Shown: positions 63,472 to 64,000 of the stretch, one piece after another | Numbering within the stretch: position 1 is the first letter of the stretch | How the letters are laid out: each line of letters starts with the position of its first letter | DNA from: Agromyces marinus | GTDB lineage: Bacteria > Actinomycetota > Actinomycetes > Actinomycetales > Microbacteriaceae | DNA: 64,000 nucleotides | Reading direction: 5' to 3' | NCBI RefSeq assembly: GCF_021442325.1 | Contig: NZ_CP087879.1 | Location: 2,294,001 to 2,358,000, forward strand | The notes under the pieces: model-generated | Seen by the model: the letters and a program-made list of their open reading frames with translations, nothing else | What the model was told of the DNA's origin: nothing | Databases searched by the model: none | Translations under genes and position numbers: made by a program

Positions 63472-64000
63472 CCCCGCCCGTCCGCGTCGCGATCGCCGAC
63501 GACCATGCGCTGTTCCGGCAGGGTGTGCGGGCGATGTTCGCCACCGTGGACGACGTCGAGCTCGTCGACGAGGCCGAGGACGGCGACGACGCGATCCGCG
63601 TCGCGGTCACGAGCGCGCCGGACGTGCTGCTCCTCGACGTGCGGATGCCGCGGCGCAGCGGCGTCGACGCGATCCGCGCCATCCGCTCCCGTGCTCCCGG
63701 CGTCCGCATCGTGATGCTGACCATGGTCGAGGCCGACGAGGCACTGGCCGTCGCACTGCGCGACGGCGCCGTCGGCTACGTGCTGAAGGGTGCCGATCCC
63801 GACGAGCTCATCCGCGTGGTCCACGCGGCGGCGCGCGGAGAACTGCTCTTCGGCGCGAGCGTCGCCCATCGCGCCGCCGCACTGCTGCACCCGGCCGCCG
63901 GCCCGTGGCATCCGCCGCTGCCCGAACTCCGGGACCGGGAACGCGAGGTGCTCGACCTGCTCGCTGCGGGCCATGAGCCGGCCGAGATCGCCCGCCGCCT
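63468..64000 (+). CDS. NarL/FixJ-family response regulator, cut at window edge
   Basis: The receiver is complete: IADDHALFRQGV (acidic pair), LLLDVRMPRRSG (phospho-Asp) and YVLKGADPDEL (Lys). The LuxR-type helix-turn-helix begins with RDREREVLDLLAAGHEPAEI and is truncated by the window end. GTG start overlaps the kinase stop by 4 nt. Confidence 0.92.
   Translation, partial: MTPPVRVAIADDHALFRQGVRAMFATVDDVELVDEAEDGDDAIRVAVTSAPDVLLLDVRMPRRSGVDAIRAIRSRAPGVRIVMLTMVEADEALAVALRDGAVGYVLKGADPDELIRVVHAAARGELLFGASVAHRAAALLHPAAGPWHPPLPELRDREREVLDLLAAGHEPAEIARR

Overview
The window looks like a high-GC actinobacterial chromosome, most likely Microbacteriaceae (Agromyces- or Microbacterium-like). The reasons are the very GC-rich codon use, an XPB-type helicase next to a Helicase_C_3 protein, DUF3027, DUF3263 and DUF4032 genes, an MsiK-type sugar ATPase, a CIRCE-controlled groEL without groES, and many GTG/TTG starts and 4-nt stop/start overlaps. 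No rRNA, transposase, integrase, phage gene or CRISPR array was seen. Everything is read from sequence alone; no database search was run.

Region 1 (1-14,818) is an accessory glycoside-catabolism locus. Leftward from an operator at 3,981 run two CUT1 ABC permeases, an S1 sulfatase and a GH37 trehalase-like enzyme cut by the window edge. Leftward from a second, almost identical operator at 9,849 run a DhnA-type aldolase, a Gfo/Idh/MocA oxidoreductase, a LacI-family repressor and a GH78 alpha-L-rhamnosidase. Rightward from that operator run a PfkB kinase, a ManA-like isomerase and a FAD/Fe-S 2-hydroxyacid dehydrogenase. Most junctions overlap by 4 nt. The set suggests import and hydrolysis of a rhamnosylated and/or sulfated glycoside, then isomerase-kinase-aldolase breakdown and oxidation of a 2-hydroxyacid. 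The substrate is unknown. No substrate-binding protein or ATPase lies in the locus; the MsiK-like ATPase at 55,711 could serve it. A heptamer that is frequent in the rest of the window is nearly absent here, which supports a separate origin.

Region 2 (14,844-33,142) is core and housekeeping: a luciferase-like flavin oxidoreductase, a COG2085 reductase, a DHA2 MFS pump, pdxH, tRNA-Ala(CGC), a GNAT acetyltransferase, galU, 5-formyl-THF cyclo-ligase, an FmdB zinc ribbon with a Ser-Gly tail, mscL, a large SF1-helicase-like protein with a degenerate Walker A, a rhodanese plus CsoR/CstR pair with its operator, ald with a divergent Lrp regulator, an ATP-dependent DNA ligase, pgi and tRNA-Arg(CCT).

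Region 3 (33,143-49,071) covers cell envelope, regulation and repair. It has a 32-aa ORF, two peptidoglycan hydrolases (CHAP and NlpC/P60) with related N-terminal halves, an HNH nuclease, a DtxR regulator, serC, DUF2530, DUF3027, a cold-shock-domain protein, Helicase_C_3, XPB, a long composite hairpin, a RibD-like reductase, folP with a 39-aa upstream ORF, an OmpR-type two-component pair whose kinase has a low-complexity insert, and a WXG100 protein.

Region 4 (49,118-64,000) covers stress and general metabolism: groEL with paired CIRCE elements, cspA, a LytR_C protein, DUF3263, msrB, a nitroreductase-like protein, a YdcZ-type transporter, tRNA-Thr(TGT), a membrane-anchored DsbA-like protein, the MsiK-like ATPase, DUF4032, rlmB, cysS, a small membrane protein, and a NarL-type two-component pair running off the right edge.
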